From Gymnothorax reevesii (Eukaryota; Chordata; Actinopteri; Anguilliformes; Muraenidae), in NCBI GenBank assembly GCA_029721435.1, contig CM056578.1, forward strand, positions 13,578,313 to 13,642,312: a DNA stretch of 64,000 nucleotides. Direction: 5' to 3'. The translations under genes and the position numbers were made by a program. Under the pieces are notes generated by a model. That model was not told the origin of the DNA and did no database searches. It saw nothing but the letters and a program-made list of their open reading frames with translations. Shown piece after piece: positions 45,695 to 58,815 of the stretch. Every line of letters starts with the position of its first letter. Position 1 is the stretch's first letter.

Positions 45695-45975
45695 TCTGGT
45701 CAGGGTCGCAGGAGAAGCCTGTGGAAGGGCTGAAGCCTACTCCAGCATCCAATGGGAGAACGGAAGAGATACACTCTAGTAATCTGACAATCCATCGCAA
45801 CATTCACACACACACACACACACATACCAATTTAGTTGGCCAAGTGATATGCAAGTCTTTGTGAGGAAACCAGATCACTCGGAGGAAATCCAAGCGAATA
45901 CAAGGGAACATTCAAACTCAACCTGGAAAACCCAGGCTGGATTTGAACCCATGACCTTCTTGCCATGAGAGACCC
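45695..45975 (+). repeat. Dispersed fish repeat ('ggaggaaacc' family), copy 4
   Basis: Contains ggtcgcaggagaagcctgtg, a short (CA)n, gaggaaaccagatcac, and gaacccatgaccttcttgcc. It is diverged from copies 2 and 3 but in the same order. Confidence 0.6.
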
Positions 45976-48699
45976 CCCCACCCCCACCCCCCAGTGTTCT
46001 CCAGTCCTCTTTGGAAACAACACCTGTGGCTGTTCTGAGGCGTCCTCTGGGTGAGCCTATGGAGTCTGTTTATGCAAAAAAAGGTAAAAAAACACTAGCT
46101 AAGTTTTGCTTTCATATGAAATACTACCCCCACTGGAGACTTATGAAATTTTCCAACAGGTGAGGCATTAGCTAATTACATTATGCAGAAAGCGGAGACT
46201 CCCTCTGAAGCACAAATTTCCCCTCCGGCAGAAAGAGACGTTGGATTTCCTGTACTTTCCCTCAAGCCCCAATCCAATCAGTGCCAATGTGCGTCTCCTC
46301 AAACCATTCTTGAACACCCGATCGAACCTCCCCCGCCTTTAGAGATGAGGAGAAAATTACAGGGGTCTCTCGCTCCACCGGGGCATGAGAACAAGGAAAT
46401 GATCACAGCGATACGGAGATTGTCACAGCTAACAGCCCTGTTGTGTTTCTTAGCTCACAAGCCTCAGGATAAATAATTGGTTTGACTATTGTACATTCAT
46501 TTTTACATTTTTTTTACTCCTTAAGACTTAAAAGTGTTTTAGAGTTATTATAATTTATTTATTATATTATATTTTACTGAATTTTCTAAGAACAAGGCAT
46601 TAAAAATGTCTTCTACCACAAAGACATAAGAGGTTAAAGTAAAGCAAAGTTACACCTACCTGTGAAATTAGATCAGCAATATGGACACTGTTGGATACGT
46701 CCCACCCCGAAAATAGACAAAAATTGGCCCTCCAGCCACCCCGTCTTCTGGTCCAAGGTAATAATTATGTTTATGGTTTTATTTTTACATTTGATCCTGC
46801 CTGACAGTCACCTCAGCTGCGAGAGTTGGTCATTATACACCCAGTGGAATGTAATAGATAAGCTGACACAGGTAATGCAAACGAGGCCGGTGCACGCGGT
46901 ATTATGTCATGTCTGATTCTCGCCTGAGCTCTTATCTCCACTGGGAGATCTGGAAAACAAATATTAGCTCCACTTCCAAACATTCTACATGCCCCCTCCC
47001 TGAGAACATGGAGCCTGAGAACAGCAATCAGAGAGGAAAACCAGGAACGGGTGGGGAAAGGGAACGGTGTTCCGCTTCTCTCGGATTTCCAATGGGTAAA
47101 AGTCTTTGAAGAGAAATAATTAGGACTAATTAGGTTCATGGGCTGAAGGCCCACACAACTGGGTTTGTAATTCCTAATTCTCCACCACTCCATAATATAA
47201 TATAATATAATATAGGCAAAGGCTACACCCCGAACCGTGGAGCGACATCTTTCGGTGAAACTTTTTGGCGCCATTTGAATGGTGTCTGAGATTTACTGGG
47301 GGAATAAGAGAAACCTTCCCCCCTATTCCACCAACAGTTGGGGTAATGAGTGCAGCTTTCCTTTCCTGTACCACCAACGGTTGGGGGAATAGCCACTCTG
47401 TATAATATAATTCAGCTTTTATACAAGCATATGCCATGGATGAAAATGAAAACATATCTACCAAATATTTCAATATTTGCTTACTGGGAAATACAAAGAG
47501 CTGCAAAGCAACTGAAACTAAAATAGCTCATAAACAACTCAGATTCATGATGACTAGGTAAGTCAGGTACAGTCCCAGCACCAGTATTTCCAGGGACATT
47601 CCAAACTAGAGCATTTATTACTGGCCTGTTGTAAGTGTCATCACAAACAAAGGCAGTCCATAAATAATGTGTCATTGCTATCCGGGGCATGGAACTCTAA
47701 TAACGCCACAATCCACATTCTCACTTTAGTCCTTTCAAATTATGTGGCCATTCAGGATATTTTCTCAAGGGATAACCCACCCCAGAATGACCCCACGCTC
47801 CACCCCGATATCCCCCCCACCCCCAACCCAGCTCACCCACCTATTCATTCAAACTTCTTCACAACCTTCGTGCTAACAATACAAAATAAATGAATAATAA
47901 ACAATCCACTCACATTTCATTACAATTCCAAAAAACAACCCCTCTCAGCATTATTAAGAATTAATTACAGTAGAGACCAAAACCCTCTTGAATTTCATCA
48001 GGATACCAAAAACAATTAAGCAGAATTTGTCATACAAGGCAGCCTGCTCACATTTCATCGAAAAACTCAAAAGTAAAACTCTCTTAACCCAAATTCATCA
48101 CGACAAAATGACCTTCTCAAATCACTTCCAAATGCTAAAAACATCTTTCTCGCCATTAATCCAAGTAGATCACCAAAAGCAGCCATCTCACATTTCATTA
48201 ATTATCTAGTAAACAAACCTTTGCCTATTATTCCAGATCACTCACAAAGATGCCCTTTCACCAAACCAAACAGCCCACTGACCTACATTCTAAACCTGTT
48301 TTTTTTTCCACTATCTGGACAACAAATGACAGCACAGTTATTCATCTCCTCTTATTTGGAAGGAGGGTTGAAATCCCAAGTGTAAAGACCAGAGGTCAGA
48401 CAGTAGAAGCCTTGGCCTGTGTTTCACCCATCCATAACCTCAAACAGCTGATTTTTCTGATTAATTTCCCCTTAAGCCTGCAGAATTGCACTACAGAACA
48501 AATGGTGGTGGTTAGAACCAAATCCTGGTGAGAAATTCTACTGCTTTGTGGATCTGAATATTACACCTCTGGCCCCAGGGGGAAGGTGGATCCTGATGCG
48601 CCCCCCCCCCCATATCAGGGCCTTTCAAGTGGAAAGAGGGGGAAAGTGGTGAGTTGGTTACAGCAGGACATTTCTTCACACAGCTCAGTTTAACCCAAG
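45976..48699. other. Non-coding; short local repeats
   Basis: No exon support. A (TATAA)n run is at 47193-47213. A duplicated 'accaacNgttggggNaat' phrase lies at 47330-47395. The phrase ctcacatttcat recurs at irregular spacing between 47910 and 48200. A poly-C run is at 48601-48612. Confidence 0.5.
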
Positions 48700-48792
48700 G
48701 TCAGATTTACAGAGACAGATTCACTTTCGACCTGCATTGGCTAGACTGACCTTTTCAAGAACTAGGCTTAATCTGCGTCGGTGAAGCTAGCC
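48700..48792. mobile_element. Degenerate copy of the 10351 MITE
   Basis: Starts cagatttacagagacagatt and ends taggcttaatctgcgtcggt and ggtgaagctagcct, which is the same end structure as 10351-10471 with many substitutions. Confidence 0.5.
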
Positions 48793-49829
48793 TGTACTGT
48801 CCCCCTCCACATTTCAAACCAAAAACCGTCCAATCAAAACCTCATACTGGGAGGCTACTGTTTTGGCAACATTACAAAAAATTCCACAGATTTGAGTCAA
48901 TAAATAATGATGGCCAATTTCTGCCATGTGTGGCATTACATCAGGGCCTCGGCAGTCCCTATAACCATTTCATGCTCATTTTTGCTTGCAATAATTTATT
49001 GAGCATAATCATAATTTGACCTGCACTTTATATGAACACCAGCTATAGACCACAGACTGCAACTGCAGGAGGGAACTATTGCATTCTACGGAACTATCCG
49101 AAAGATAAAAATCAGATAAGTCTTGGGAACAAAAAACGGCACACAAACCTGCACCCCATAACGATACGCATGACCCCTGTCCTGAGCACATTTCTTGGCA
49201 ATTTATCTGCCATTTCCCAATGACCCTCAAACGCAAAGCCTTGCCCCACTACACTCCATTCACTCCCAAAAACAGCTCTCTCACCACCCTTTCATCTGAG
49301 AACACCCCTCTCCTCGCTGCACTCCATTAATACAGACCAGTCTGACACCTTGAGTGGGACCACACAAGCTTCGTTACTCCCCTTCACCCAAAAATGACCC
49401 CCAGGACCTCCCACCGTCTTCCTCAATCAAGTTCACTACAAAGAGGAACGGTCTTAACAACGGTTCGATTAATTTCCATACATTCTATTTTCACTGCTGA
49501 GCAGGAAACATTAGCTTGTTTAAGTTACCGTGTGAAAAGTGAGATTTTCTTACCCTGCTGTAAATTTTAAAATTATTCACACTGTCTAATTTCATTGGCA
49601 GTTTTTGCATTTATTGAGAAAAAAAAATTAAAGGGAATTGAAAATTTTTATGTTTGCAACGTTAGGCAGGACACACAGTTGAGCATATATTAGCGTGACG
49701 GGGTATTGTTGAAATTAGGTGCCCGAACGTTTCACAAATTGCAGTACATAAAAATCACACTAAATGAGGTCCCGCAGACCCGCACCATGCCAAAATATAA
49801 AATGTTTGACAACTTTACTGTTCTCTCTG
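48793..49829. other. Non-coding, nothing recognised
   Basis: No exon or repeat-family support. Confidence 0.5.
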
Positions 49830-49884
49830 GCTGCAATTGATGGGGTAAAACTGTTTTTGAGTCCCTTAGACTAAATTCTCTGGG

Positions 49885-50090
49885 CATCATACCTTGTTAC
49901 TGCTGATTGGTGGAGACCGTTTTTTTTCCGCCCTGTCTCACTGTTGCTAATTGGATGAGACGTCTTTTTTTAGCATTCTGTCTTATTGCTGTTGATTGGA
50001 TAACACTGTTTTTGTGTTCTGGCTTGCTGGTGTTGATTGGATGAGACCACTTTTGGGTCTTGAAGCTTTTGATTGAATGAAGCGGTTTTA
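49885..50090 (+). repeat. Tandem array with inverted CCAAT (ATTGG) in each unit
   Basis: Units of about 40-45 bp, loosely 'tctgNcttgctgNtgattggatgagacc' followed by a T-rich stretch. ATTGG occurs at 49906, 49950, 49995 and 50036, and a decayed ATTGA near 50072. ATTGG is the inverted CCAAT box bound by NF-Y; use here is speculative. Confidence 0.65.
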
Positions 50091-50467
50091 CAATTCTGTC
50101 TAGCTGATGTGTGTTTGCTCAAGTCTACTAAACCAGGTGAACATGACACAAACAGGGACTTTGCCCAAAACCCAGATATGCTATGGAATGCAATGTGCTC
50201 TCTCCAAAAATATTCTCACAGTCATAGCAATATGAGTGCTGCAACCACTCTCAAACATCTCCAGTGATGACAGAAGTCTATTAAGGCATCACTGAAATCA
50301 AGTTGTCACTTTCAGATGACACACAGAGATGAATAAAGCCTGGCACTCCACTACATATCTCTCAGCATGTTAAATATTGTTAATATATGATATAATAATT
50401 GTTAGTATATTATATATTTTAACAACCGAGACATGCCCACTGCCCAACACACAAATCTGTGCTCGTG

Positions 50468-50514
50468 CTCACACACACACACACACACAGTCACACACAC
50501 ACACACAGTCACAT

Positions 50515-50563
<49 letters not shown>

Positions 50564-50873
50564 CACATGCGCACTCACCGACAGACACATGCAAGGGCAC
50601 AGACATACACTAAAATGCACACAAACATCCACACACACATCCACACACATCCCCACACACACACACACACACACACACAGTCACATGTGCACACACCGAC
50701 AGACACATGCAAGGGCACAGACATACACTAAAATGCACACAAACATCCACACACATACACATACATCCCCACACACACACACACACACACACACACAGTC
50801 ACATGCGCACATACCGACAGACACATTCAAGGGCACAGACATACACTAAAATGCACACAAACACACACACACA

Positions 50874-50929
<56 letters not shown>

Positions 50930-50932
50930 CAC
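50468..50932 (+). repeat. (CA)n microsatellite with about 120-bp higher-order units
   Basis: Within the CA run, the phrase cagtcacatg...accgacagacacat followed by gggcacagacatacacta recurs three times, starting near 50561, 50679 and 50797. This makes a compound minisatellite. Long H/T or C/V frames here are not genes. Confidence 0.9.
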
Positions 50933-50939
50933 ATTTGCC

Positions 50940-52905
50940 TATATTTGCTCATACTGAATTTGACTAGCAAATGCAGCTCCTGTCCACAGGACAGAATCCC
51001 GAACGGCAGCCCTGAGACAGAGAGAGGCTGGACCTGACAATTCAACACACCGAGAGGAATGTGAAGGTCACCCCCCCATGACCCCACCCCCGCTGTGCCT
51101 CTAATTACCCTGCCCATAACTCCCGGCCAGCCCCGATCAGCACTGCTAATCTTCGTGAGCATTTCAGCGCTAATTCACCAATTATTTCAAAATTTCTTCC
51201 ATTCATTCCAAAGAAAAAAAAATGTTATACAAATGAACATATCATGCTGCAAATGGAAAGACAAACTTCCTCCATTGAATAAGTTACACGTTGGCATTGA
51301 GAGCACATGCTCAATAGCCCCCCCTCCACCCCAAATACACACACACACACAAAAACACACACACACAGTAACAGCTAGAAACTGTATTAACCAGAGTTTA
51401 AATTGGGTACAACATCAAACTCTAATCCCCCAAATTCCTGCCCTCCAGATGCTGTAACCACACCCCTGCTAGGCTCAAAGCACAGAAAATCACAGATACT
51501 AACAGCACAGTCTAAAGAACTGAACTTCACCAAATAAGAAACACAAATGGCAGCCTCCCCCTTGTCAAACTTTTAAAACAAATTGATGAGCTGAAGTATA
51601 CTGATACCCCCAACCCCAATAGTGTGGGGATAGGGACTAATCTAGGACTTATCCTTCACTTTCAGCAAACTTTTGTTTGCATGACAATGAGTCTGCTAAT
51701 GCAAATGCCCCCACCCACCCCAAATGCAACAAGTTCCCACTGTCAGGAGACTGGGTATTGTAGTCCATTTTTTTTCAGTCTGTATTGACAAATCAGATTG
51801 GCGACTGTAGATAATTGAAATTCAATAATTAATTAAAGGGTAAAACTCTTCACCAAAATTTTGCTCCAACCACCAGGATTAGCTTTTAACACCAATTTTT
51901 CAGCCGGGAAGTAGATGTAGTTAGTAAAATCAGACAGCTGAGTTCAGGGACTGGTAGAAACACATGACAGAGCTTTCACTTCCTGCATCCATTACTGGTC
52001 ACCTCTGCATAAAGGTTACCCCACAAATGGGGCCCCCCAACATGTGGGGAGGCTTGATAACACAGATAAACAAGTGGAAGAGGGAGGTAGAGTGGAAATT
52101 GCGACGGGTACACTCTGCTACCATGACGTATCAATCCTTGAAATCTACCTGGGTTCATAACCAAGACGATGGCAGTAAGAGACGTGTCGAAAAGAGGAAG
52201 AGACCATGAGAGAATAGGCACACAAAGACCAGTAAAGAAGGAAAGTCAGTAGGGGGGAATATTTGGTCAAAGACGGACACAGGTTAGCCGTGTCAGACAA
52301 AAGGGCTCTGCAGGTGTGCGTGGTGTTTACAAAAGGAGGCAAAATGACTATGTGATGATTTCTGCGGCTCTCTGAGTCAATGGGCTACAAACGCTCTCTA
52401 TTTAGCGAGAAAATAACAAGGGCAACCACTGCATCCAGCTCTGCTGGCTACGCAAGTGAACAGCGACAGTCCATCATGGACACCTATTAATCACACACCT
52501 TGGAGGGCCCCCAAATATAAGCGCAGTTAGAGACGAGAGGGGGTATTAACACAGCTCTGTGTCTCCGCACTTTTCTGAGTTCATAGTGCACAGAACTGGA
52601 ACCCCAGGGTCACAAACTGTCATTTAACCCCAAGAAGTGCCAACTTTCCTTTATCAGGCCTTAATAACCAGAAATAACCAGAGCTGATTGGCTAGAGAGT
52701 GAAAAAGGGGTGTGGTGATTGAGCCAGTTGAGTAGAAGGTTTACATTGTGTGTAAACCTGTAACCATTTCTGTAACCATTACAGAAACATAAAAATAATT
52801 CTGGAAATTACCAACACAGTTAATTTAGGGCAGCTGCGGTATAAACCTTACATTGGGTGGTGGTCTAATAAATTTGTTAACCACTGTACACGTATACAGA
52901 CCACA
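50940..52905. other. Non-coding, nothing recognised
   Basis: No exon support. A short CA tract lies near 51337-51366. Confidence 0.5.
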
Positions 52906-52910
52906 CACAG

Positions 52911-52940
52911 ATCCACACACACACACACACACACACACAG
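52911..52940. repeat. (CA)n microsatellite
   Basis: Pure CA run of about 30 bp. Confidence 0.95.
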
Positions 52941-53148
52941 CACAGTCCATAACCATCTAGACAGCGTATGACAAGGACTGAAACTTCCACCCACATGCTG
53001 TGCATGTGTGTACAAACAAAATTAAAGTATAAAGTCTCTATATCAACTCACACTAATTCATTGTTATCATCCATTGTGTTGGGGTACATAACCAGAACAC
53101 ACAAATCATATCACAGTAAAAACACTTATGAGCTGACCTTTTTATACT

Positions 53149-53244
53149 CACACGCACACGCACACGCACACGCACACGCACACGCACACGCACACGCGCG
53201 CGCGCGCACCCACCCACACACACACACACACACTCACACACACA

Positions 53245-53277
<33 letters not shown>

Positions 53278-53322
53278 CACGCGCACACACGCGTATACAC
53301 ACACACACACACACACACGCAG
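53149..53322. repeat. (CACACG)n / (CG)n / (CA)n compound microsatellite
   Basis: A hexamer array (cacacg repeated about eight times) runs into cgcgcgcgcg and then CA repeats to about 53320. The strict purine-pyrimidine alternation over more than 150 bp makes it a strong candidate for Z-DNA formation. Confidence 0.93.
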
Positions 53323-55310
53323 TGCATAACTTCACCCCTAGGCCTGCATGTGACACACAGCTCAACAGATTACTTGGGTCATACCAGGCTTGGAGGGAAA
53401 TACTCAGGAAATGTGGGACTGAGGCTCAGAAATAAAGCATTACTGTCACTCAAATCTCTGAAAAGTCTCCAACTCAGTATTGAGTCTCAATTCCCTTAGA
53501 ATTGACTAGTAACCCAGGTAGTTGAGGGAATTTACACATAAAGATGTTCAGTGTTGCTTGAACTCTCACAGAGCAGCACCAAGTTTATTCGACCAGAGTT
53601 GAATTAGGCCTAATGCTGAACATTATGCTGTGTAGAGTTTATTTGCTCCCCAGTACTCAATGCAACCGATGAATAATTATGGTATTCTCAGAGGTCAACG
53701 TCCATGCACAACTGCAACTCGTCATAAAGTTTCAACTGAGAAGCAAAAACAGGAAATGGGCCGCTCCGTGTTTGAGGCCGCTCCATCTAACGGATGATAA
53801 TTACCAAGAAAACTGGCCCGTGACATACCTTCTGAGTCCAATCTGCACCAAGAACAAAAAAGAGAGAAGGAAAAACAGCCCTACGAAGTTGACAGCAATC
53901 ATAATAGGCGGATAATTTCAGAGACAACCACTCAACAACCAGTCAGTTACATGCCCTCCAGTCAGGGCAGAGCGGTCATGATCTGCACAACCAGGCCTCT
54001 GTGGAATGCCAGACATTGTCCGCTCTCCCGACTCGAACCCTGTCACCTCCAATCACTATCTCCGATTAAATCTCTAATATAACTTCCACAGGTTCCCACA
54101 GTATGCAGAACCTTCAACCGCTACAGCCAATCATCATCAGCAATGCCTGCACTCGACTGGTCATGTGTCCAAGCTCGATAAACCGTTGCATTCCAAGAGA
54201 AGTCAAGCTGTGGCTAGTGCTCTACATAAAATCCTGCGCAATGCCACATTTGAGGCACTGGGCAAAAGTTCACACATGACTCACACAGCACTGTGACCTC
54301 TGACCTGGAACTAAAAAGACCAGGACAACAACATGTTTGTCACTTAATCCTGCTGTTAGTGAATTTCAGTATGCTGTTATTTGCAGCAGCAAAAGCTAAC
54401 AGGCTTTCATTTAATCCATCAACATTCATTGCCCAAGGACAGCAGATAGTGCTAATTTCTATCAGGTAAATCCAACACAGTATTCATTATGTTTAGTTTT
54501 GTTCATTACCACTTTTTAGTCTTTTTCTAAATTAAAATGTTCACTGATTTTCTATTGCCGCTGATTACTGCTCGTCACCTGGCAGGTCTGTTGGCCTCGA
54601 TATCCTCCAGGTATTCATCACAGACCAGTCAGACAGAGAAAGTGGTGAACAAGGCCAGAGTTATGCTACATAGCTCACCTGCCTCTCGCTCCGCCATACA
54701 CTCCTCATTTTGTTCAGTTTCAGGCCAAACCAGAAAATCATAACACAAGATCCTCGAACGAGTTTCGCCAACCAACGCAACCAGATCAGTAAACACAGCC
54801 GGGAGCCCTTTCAGTACTTTTCCACTGTACAACAAACACTAACATGCACACAATATTGAGAACAAAGGCCATCCCGTCTCCATAAATTAAATAAATAATC
54901 TGTTTCTATTTATGGCTTATATTTGCGTCCCATGGGTTTTGACGTCAAGGGATTCTTGAGCAGGTTATTGAGAGCAAGAGTACGGTTGAGGAGTCTTGAA
55001 ACCAAAGGCTGCCGTCCTTTTCAGTAGCAGGTGCTCACATTTCATTGTTTGGCGAGCGATCGGACTGCTGTCATGACGCACTCTCATTCTTTAAACCGAC
55101 TTTCACCGGTAGACTTTTTCTTTTTTAAAACAACCCAAGGAAGCCAACACATGCGCAAACACAGAGTGAGATATGTCAGCTTGGGCAGAGCATATGGTGG
55201 AAAAAAAGGGGGCAAGTTAATCAAATATCACCATCAGCAGCTGAGTAAGGAGATGAAAGCAGTGTGTTGGTGCAGAAAGGGATCAAACTGTCGCCATGGA
55301 AGATGGTGGA
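53323..55310. other. Non-coding, nothing recognised
   Basis: No exon or repeat-family support. Confidence 0.5.
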
Positions 55311-55318
55311 TGGTGGAT

Positions 55319-55444
55319 GGGGGGGGGGGGGGGGGGCTCCCAGTACAAGCAAAGAGAACACGGCTCACTGTGCTGGCGATTTCCACGTTTCAGGGAGGGG
55401 GGGGGGGGGTGGGGGTGGGGGGGGGGGTGGGGGGGGGGGGGGGG
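55319..55444 (+). repeat. Poly-G tracts, G-quadruplex candidate
   Basis: A G run of about 17 at 55319-55336 and a nearly uninterrupted G tract at 55396-55444 broken only by single T, A or C. On this strand it could fold into many alternative quadruplexes. Exact lengths of such runs are unreliable in assemblies. Confidence 0.9.
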
Positions 55445-55449
55445 CGCCC

Positions 55450-57080
55450 GGTAACCAAAGCGCAATCCAGGAACAGAAAATGATAAATAAACTTCCTCCT
55501 TGTTCAAACCTACAGTATTTGATTATAACTGCAGGTCCTCGGGAAGGAGGCGAGGCCGGATTCATGGTAGGAGTGAAAAGCATGACAGGACTTTTTTTAA
55601 AGACTTATTGATATTTATGAAAGAACCGCCACCTGATTGGCCAATAAAACATTCCATGACTGACACTGTCCTCCACAAATGTGTCAAGACATTACAGAGT
55701 GCTTTAAGTAAGCCAATTGGGCAGCGGTTCTTACATGAGTATTAAAAAGTCTACCCCTACCACCCTGCACTTCAAAAATTCCCTGCCGCCATGGTGTTGT
55801 TGGTTACGGTTTGGTGTTTGAACCCCATTTCACGCCACCAGTTTAACATTTGCTACTATGAGTTACGACTGTTGTTTAAAAACAACAATTGCCTTACCCT
55901 AATCCTGATCCCAAGCCTAACCCTTTTGAAATAGTACCTTCCACCAGAAGAAGAATGTTATCCTAACTGTATGTTATCAAAGGTGCAGGCCAGCTTTTAC
56001 TTACTGTGTTTCAGGACACGCTTGTATCATGTGTCGTACCAGAAAAGCTCCAATAGATCATATCAGAGTATAGGACACAAACAACCTATGTGCCCTTTTG
56101 GTTTTGAGATGTTGTGATATGTTGGGCCCCGATCTCATTGACAATGACTGACACGGAAAAACAATGGCACATGTGGGAAAGGGGGGTGTGGCTCAGGGAC
56201 TGGTAATGCATGCTAAGCCATTGGTTTCCCATTGAAAGAGTGGTTGGGAGTGGATATGCCAAATTCAGGACACAATTCTAGACTCTTGATTTTCCATTGG
56301 GAGAACGTGTTTGAGAGAGTTTGTGCCAAATGTGAGAAAGTTTGAACGAGATTTTTTTTTTTTTCTGAAGGCATGGCAATAACCTCCCCATAGGGGTACA
56401 GAGAAGGGATAAGGTGATACTGGTTGCAGTGCCGCTAAAATGGTGGACAAATTTTCTGCCGTGATGTGCATGGAAAATACTTTGGTGCCGTTATCTTTGG
56501 AAAACATATGACAGTTGTTTTCCTACGAAAACATATTCCAACGTATGACACTCATTCAAACTTCAGTAAAATATCGAATCTAAATGCCTTCCGCTCCATA
56601 AGAGGATAGTGTGTGACAATGCAAAGATTGTGTAAGTTGATACAAATAAATGCCAGGCCTGACACTATTTTGTAGCAGTGGAGTGCATTGCAACCTTACT
56701 TCTAACACTCACAACAAGCCTGCTGTCAACGATTAGAAATACCAGGGAACCAGCACTCTGAAACTTGCATTGTTTCTGAAACCGAGCAAGTTCTTTCTGC
56801 ACGGTTAATTAGTTAGTTAATTAAATTATTTCAGCTGCAGAACTTTGTCTTAATACAATGCAATCGTGCTCTGTCATGTCTAGCATTTCAAGGCGTGAAC
56901 CACGTAAATTATTTTCAGCAAATTCCTCATTCAGAATATAAATCCTCTTAAGCAAAGCACTTTCCCCCCCCTATCACTGTCATGTAGTAATTGGAGCAAT
57001 TCCCTTGCCAACAAGTATTAAAAAAATCCCGTTTATTTAAGTTAAGTGGCTGAGTAGGTTCACAATCACCGGCTGCACTT
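55450..57080. other. Non-coding, nothing recognised
   Basis: No exon or repeat-family support. Confidence 0.5.
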
Positions 57081-57105
57081 CTACGTTGCGTGTACATGCG
57101 TTGAC

Positions 57106-57330
57106 TGTGTGTGTGCGCGCGCGCGCGCGGGTACGGTCACGCGTATATGAATGTCAACTAATGTGGTGGATAAGCAGGACGACACAAGCGAGCCCACGAG
57201 CACGGAAGAGCAGCTCGTGCCACCGTGCGCACGAGAGAATCGAGCACACTGAAGGGTACTGTTCGCAGTGCGCGAGCTATTAGATTTCAGAGGCCAGGAC
57301 GAAATCTCCGGGTCCGGTTTCCACAAGAAC
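57106..57330. other. CpG-rich stretch with (GC)n alternation
   Basis: A tgtgtgtgcgcgcgcgcgcg run (57106-57129) leads into about 200 bp of unusually CpG-rich sequence. No ORF is recognised. It may be a small CpG island or regulatory element upstream of shroom1. Confidence 0.4.
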
Positions 57331-58400
57331 AATGCCCAACAATAGTGTCATTTTTGTTCCCACTTTAAATTAGGCATAAGGAGTCATTAGGCTGGAAGGA
57401 GAAGGCTGCATTATTTATGAAGCTCTGAGGTTACTCTGCATAACTTCGTTTGGTAAAAGACAATTAAAAGATGTCGGAAAAACTCGCATAACTTTCATGC
57501 GCACCATCAAGAGCGCATTTTGCAAGGGAAAAGGTATGAGCAGTTATATATTCGATTGAAATATAAAAAATGTCCTTACATCGCAGTTTACCAAGAACGG
57601 CGAGGAAAGAATTTAATGCTCTCATATAAATATATAAACACCTATAATTGCGTGCGTGTATGTTTCATCGACACATCAAAGAACCACAAGAATATGGCCA
57701 ATTATTGATGCTCTTCAATGCAAACAACTGTCATTTAGGCAGTTAATCGTCAGCAACCGTAATCAAGATCTGCGGCTTAGAGAACTTTAGATCTTCATAA
57801 AAAGGGACATGCATCCAAGATAGATAATTCTGAAATTGCGTAGGCGAGAAAAAATAAAAAATTTATTTAAAAAATAAATAAATAAATAAATAAACAAAAA
57901 TTGACAGGAAAACACGCTGCCAAGAAATGTTAACGACCAAAACCAAAATAAATTGCACACCAGTAAACAGAAAAAAAGTTCAAGCAGTCTCTTAACCACC
58001 ATATTGATTGAAGTGAATACTAAAAAGTAAAAAAAAAAAAAAAAAAAAGTTTTGTCGAAGATACGATGCAAGCGAAGATGAAAGCACTTAAAATAAATAC
58101 TTCAACTCGCCGCAACAAGAAGGCAAAATTGAAAACTATCAACGTATACAATTTAACGGCTATTCCACATATGGCGCTAAATAAATCGTCCGCAGCAGCT
58201 AACTTAAATGAAAAATGTGGCTCTTTCGTGCCTTCAGTCAAAAGATTGCGGTTATTCAGTAACTTCTAAATAAATTCATAACATTATCCAAGTCTAATCT
58301 TTAAAAGTGTGCATTTGTATAGGTTTACTGTACGTTAACTTATCAGAAAAAGCAAGCCATTAGTGGGATAGTCTAATTGACGTTTTCCCGATTCACACAG
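57331..58400. other. Non-coding, A-rich
   Basis: Contains an (AAAT)n run at 57864-57893 and poly-A at 58029-58048. No exon support. Confidence 0.5.
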
Positions 58401-58541
58401 GCATTCTATTTATTTCCTGCTGTCGGCTGATCGGTCGCGACTGAAATCCCTGTCCTTGCCACTGAACCGCTGCCGACCGAAACTGTGTCACATTGATGAG
58501 TGTACAGCGATACCAGAAACACCTGTTGTCATAAAACGTAC

Positions 58542-58815
58542 CTGATAGTCCTTTCTGGATTTGACTCGGTCTTCTTCGTGCGCCCGAATACCTTTTTCTT
58601 CTCAACAGCTGGATGAATTTGCTAGATGAATAACTCAATTTAAGGTTCAAAGCTCAGTGAGTTCCCATTCGAAAATCTTTCCGTAATGAAACACTCGTCC
58701 ATGAAGGCAGTCTACCGGGCACCGCGTTCTCAGCGTACTTCAACCCCGCTCACCCATAGAAACTGCTAAGGTAACCGAGCTACCACTGAACCAATCAGCA
58801 AAGGACTGGGCGGAG
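58542..58815 (-). promoter_or_regulatory. Candidate promoter and untranslated first exon, minus strand
   Basis: On the minus strand, 'gactatcag' at 58550-58542 is followed by a perfect-looking donor GTACGT (58541-58536). About 250 bp further upstream are a CCAAT box (inverted on this strand, near 58793-58797) and a GC box (gggcgg, 58809-58814). The stretch between is CpG-containing and would be the transcript's first exon. It could be a distal shroom1 5' exon (25-kb intron to 33033) or a separate non-coding transcript. Confidence 0.35.

Noticed and set aside
50468..50932. Regularly spaced repeats that could be mistaken for a CRISPR array
   Set aside because: This is a eukaryotic locus. The repeats are CA microsatellite with about 120-bp duplicated units, without unique spacers or cas genes.
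50402..50967. Several long open frames on both strands rich in His/Thr or Cys/Val
   Set aside because: They are translations of CA/GT repeats with no codon structure. The same artefact occurs at 36052-36800 and 53053-53435.
55283..55583. Poly-Gly and poly-Pro frames
   Set aside because: Direct translation of the poly-G tract.
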